From Pseudosulfitobacter sp. DSM 107133 (GTDB lineage: Bacteria > Pseudomonadota > Alphaproteobacteria > Rhodobacterales > Rhodobacteraceae): 64,000 nucleotides of DNA. Location: positions 124,001 to 188,000 of the forward strand of contig NZ_CP085154.1 of NCBI RefSeq assembly GCF_022788695.1, read 5' to 3'. The stretch's first letter is position 1, and each line of letters opens with the position of its first letter. Of this stretch, positions 63,759-64,000 are shown piece after piece. The position numbers were made by a program, and so were the translations under genes. The notes beneath the pieces are model-generated. The model was given only the letters and a program-made list of their open reading frames with translations. It was not told the DNA's origin and ran no database searches.

Positions 63759-64000
63759 ATGGCCCGGAAAGCGACGAAAAAAACGACCAAGACCAAGACA
63801 GCAAAGCGCCCGCGTCTGGGCCGCTGGCTGTTTAGATGGTGGTTGCGTGTCGTCAGCGTGGTCTTTCTGTTGATGGTTGCGGTGGTGCTGCTGTATTCGG
63901 TCGTAAACCCGCCAACGACTATCTACATGTTTCAGGAATCGCGCCGGTTGGGCGGGCTGGATCGTCAGTGGGTGCCATTGAAAAATATTGCCCCCGTGAT
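63759..64000 (+). CDS. mtgA: monofunctional peptidoglycan glycosyltransferase, N-terminal fragment
   Basis: The first 80 codons are in the window; the gene runs off the right edge. A basic, Lys/Thr-rich N terminus is followed by a membrane anchor (about residues 29-48, VVSVVFLLMVAVVLLYSVV), then NPPTTIYMFQESRRLGG and RQWVPLKNIAP, which match the start of MtgA's GT51 domain. The enzyme polymerises lipid II into glycan strands. The catalytic Glu lies beyond the edge. Confidence 0.82.
   Translation, partial: MARKATKKTTKTKTAKRPRLGRWLFRWWLRVVSVVFLLMVAVVLLYSVVNPPTTIYMFQESRRLGGLDRQWVPLKNIAPV

Overview
The window is chromosomal DNA of an alphaproteobacterium, almost certainly a member of the Rhodobacteraceae (roseobacter group). 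This rests on the GC-rich coding style, the gene orders rimP-nusA-ylxR-infB, rnd-lptC-lptA-lptB-hpf-ptsN and gltD-gltB, an NDUFA9-type complex I factor, and family-typical envelope and paa genes. No species is claimed. It is mostly dense core genome with about one gene per kilobase and short gaps.

Layout. 1-2 kb: cell-wall L,D-transpeptidases, a CAP-domain lipoprotein and a small secreted protein. 2-9 kb: hemH, comF, grxC, a nitrilase, a MarR regulator, ubiG, a proline iminopeptidase and a short solute-binding protein. 9-14.4 kb: the rimP-nusA-ylxR-infB operon behind a promoter and what looks like a transcription attenuator. 14.4-16 kb: a small mobile patch with repeat copy 1, a 43-codon gene and a complete IS630 element. 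16-25.8 kb: mutT, argJ, a parvulin PPIase, secA, two exported proteins, radC and a methyltransferase. 25.8-29.7 kb: dnaK-dnaJ with a heat-shock-like promoter, and alkB. 29.7-31.2 kb: an IS110 element abutting repeat copy 2. 31.2-42.3 kb: a surface-polysaccharide locus with an ABC-2 permease, galU, galE, four glycosyltransferases, cysQ and a double sulfotransferase, suggesting a sulfated glycan. 42.3-46.4 kb: ptsN, hpf, repeat copy 3, lptBAC and rnd. 46.5-54.1 kb: the phenylacetate operon (3-oxoadipyl-CoA thiolase, paaABCDE, paaZ, paaX). 54.4-64 kb: tRNA-Leu(CAG), an NDUFA9-like gene, uppP, gltD, a GFA-family gene, gltB, a small ORF and the start of mtgA.

The most interesting signal is a small repeat family. 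There are three full copies (14489-14750, 30897-31244, 43597-43858) and one 12-bp remnant (46473-46484). Each copy is flanked by TA, has terminal inverted repeats of about 31 bp whose outer 12 bp are palindromic, and contains two long hairpins whose 15-nt tips are exact reverse complements of each other. It behaves like a non-autonomous transposable element (MITE). In three of four cases its TA target lies inside a stop codon. Because the element begins with GGG, the stop is rebuilt as TAG, so insertion costs the host gene nothing. One site can be reconstructed as a CTAG shared by the stop codons of two convergent genes. At that copy an IS110 element with a candidate bridge-RNA region has landed at the repeat's end. 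Expression, folding and mobility are inferred from sequence alone.
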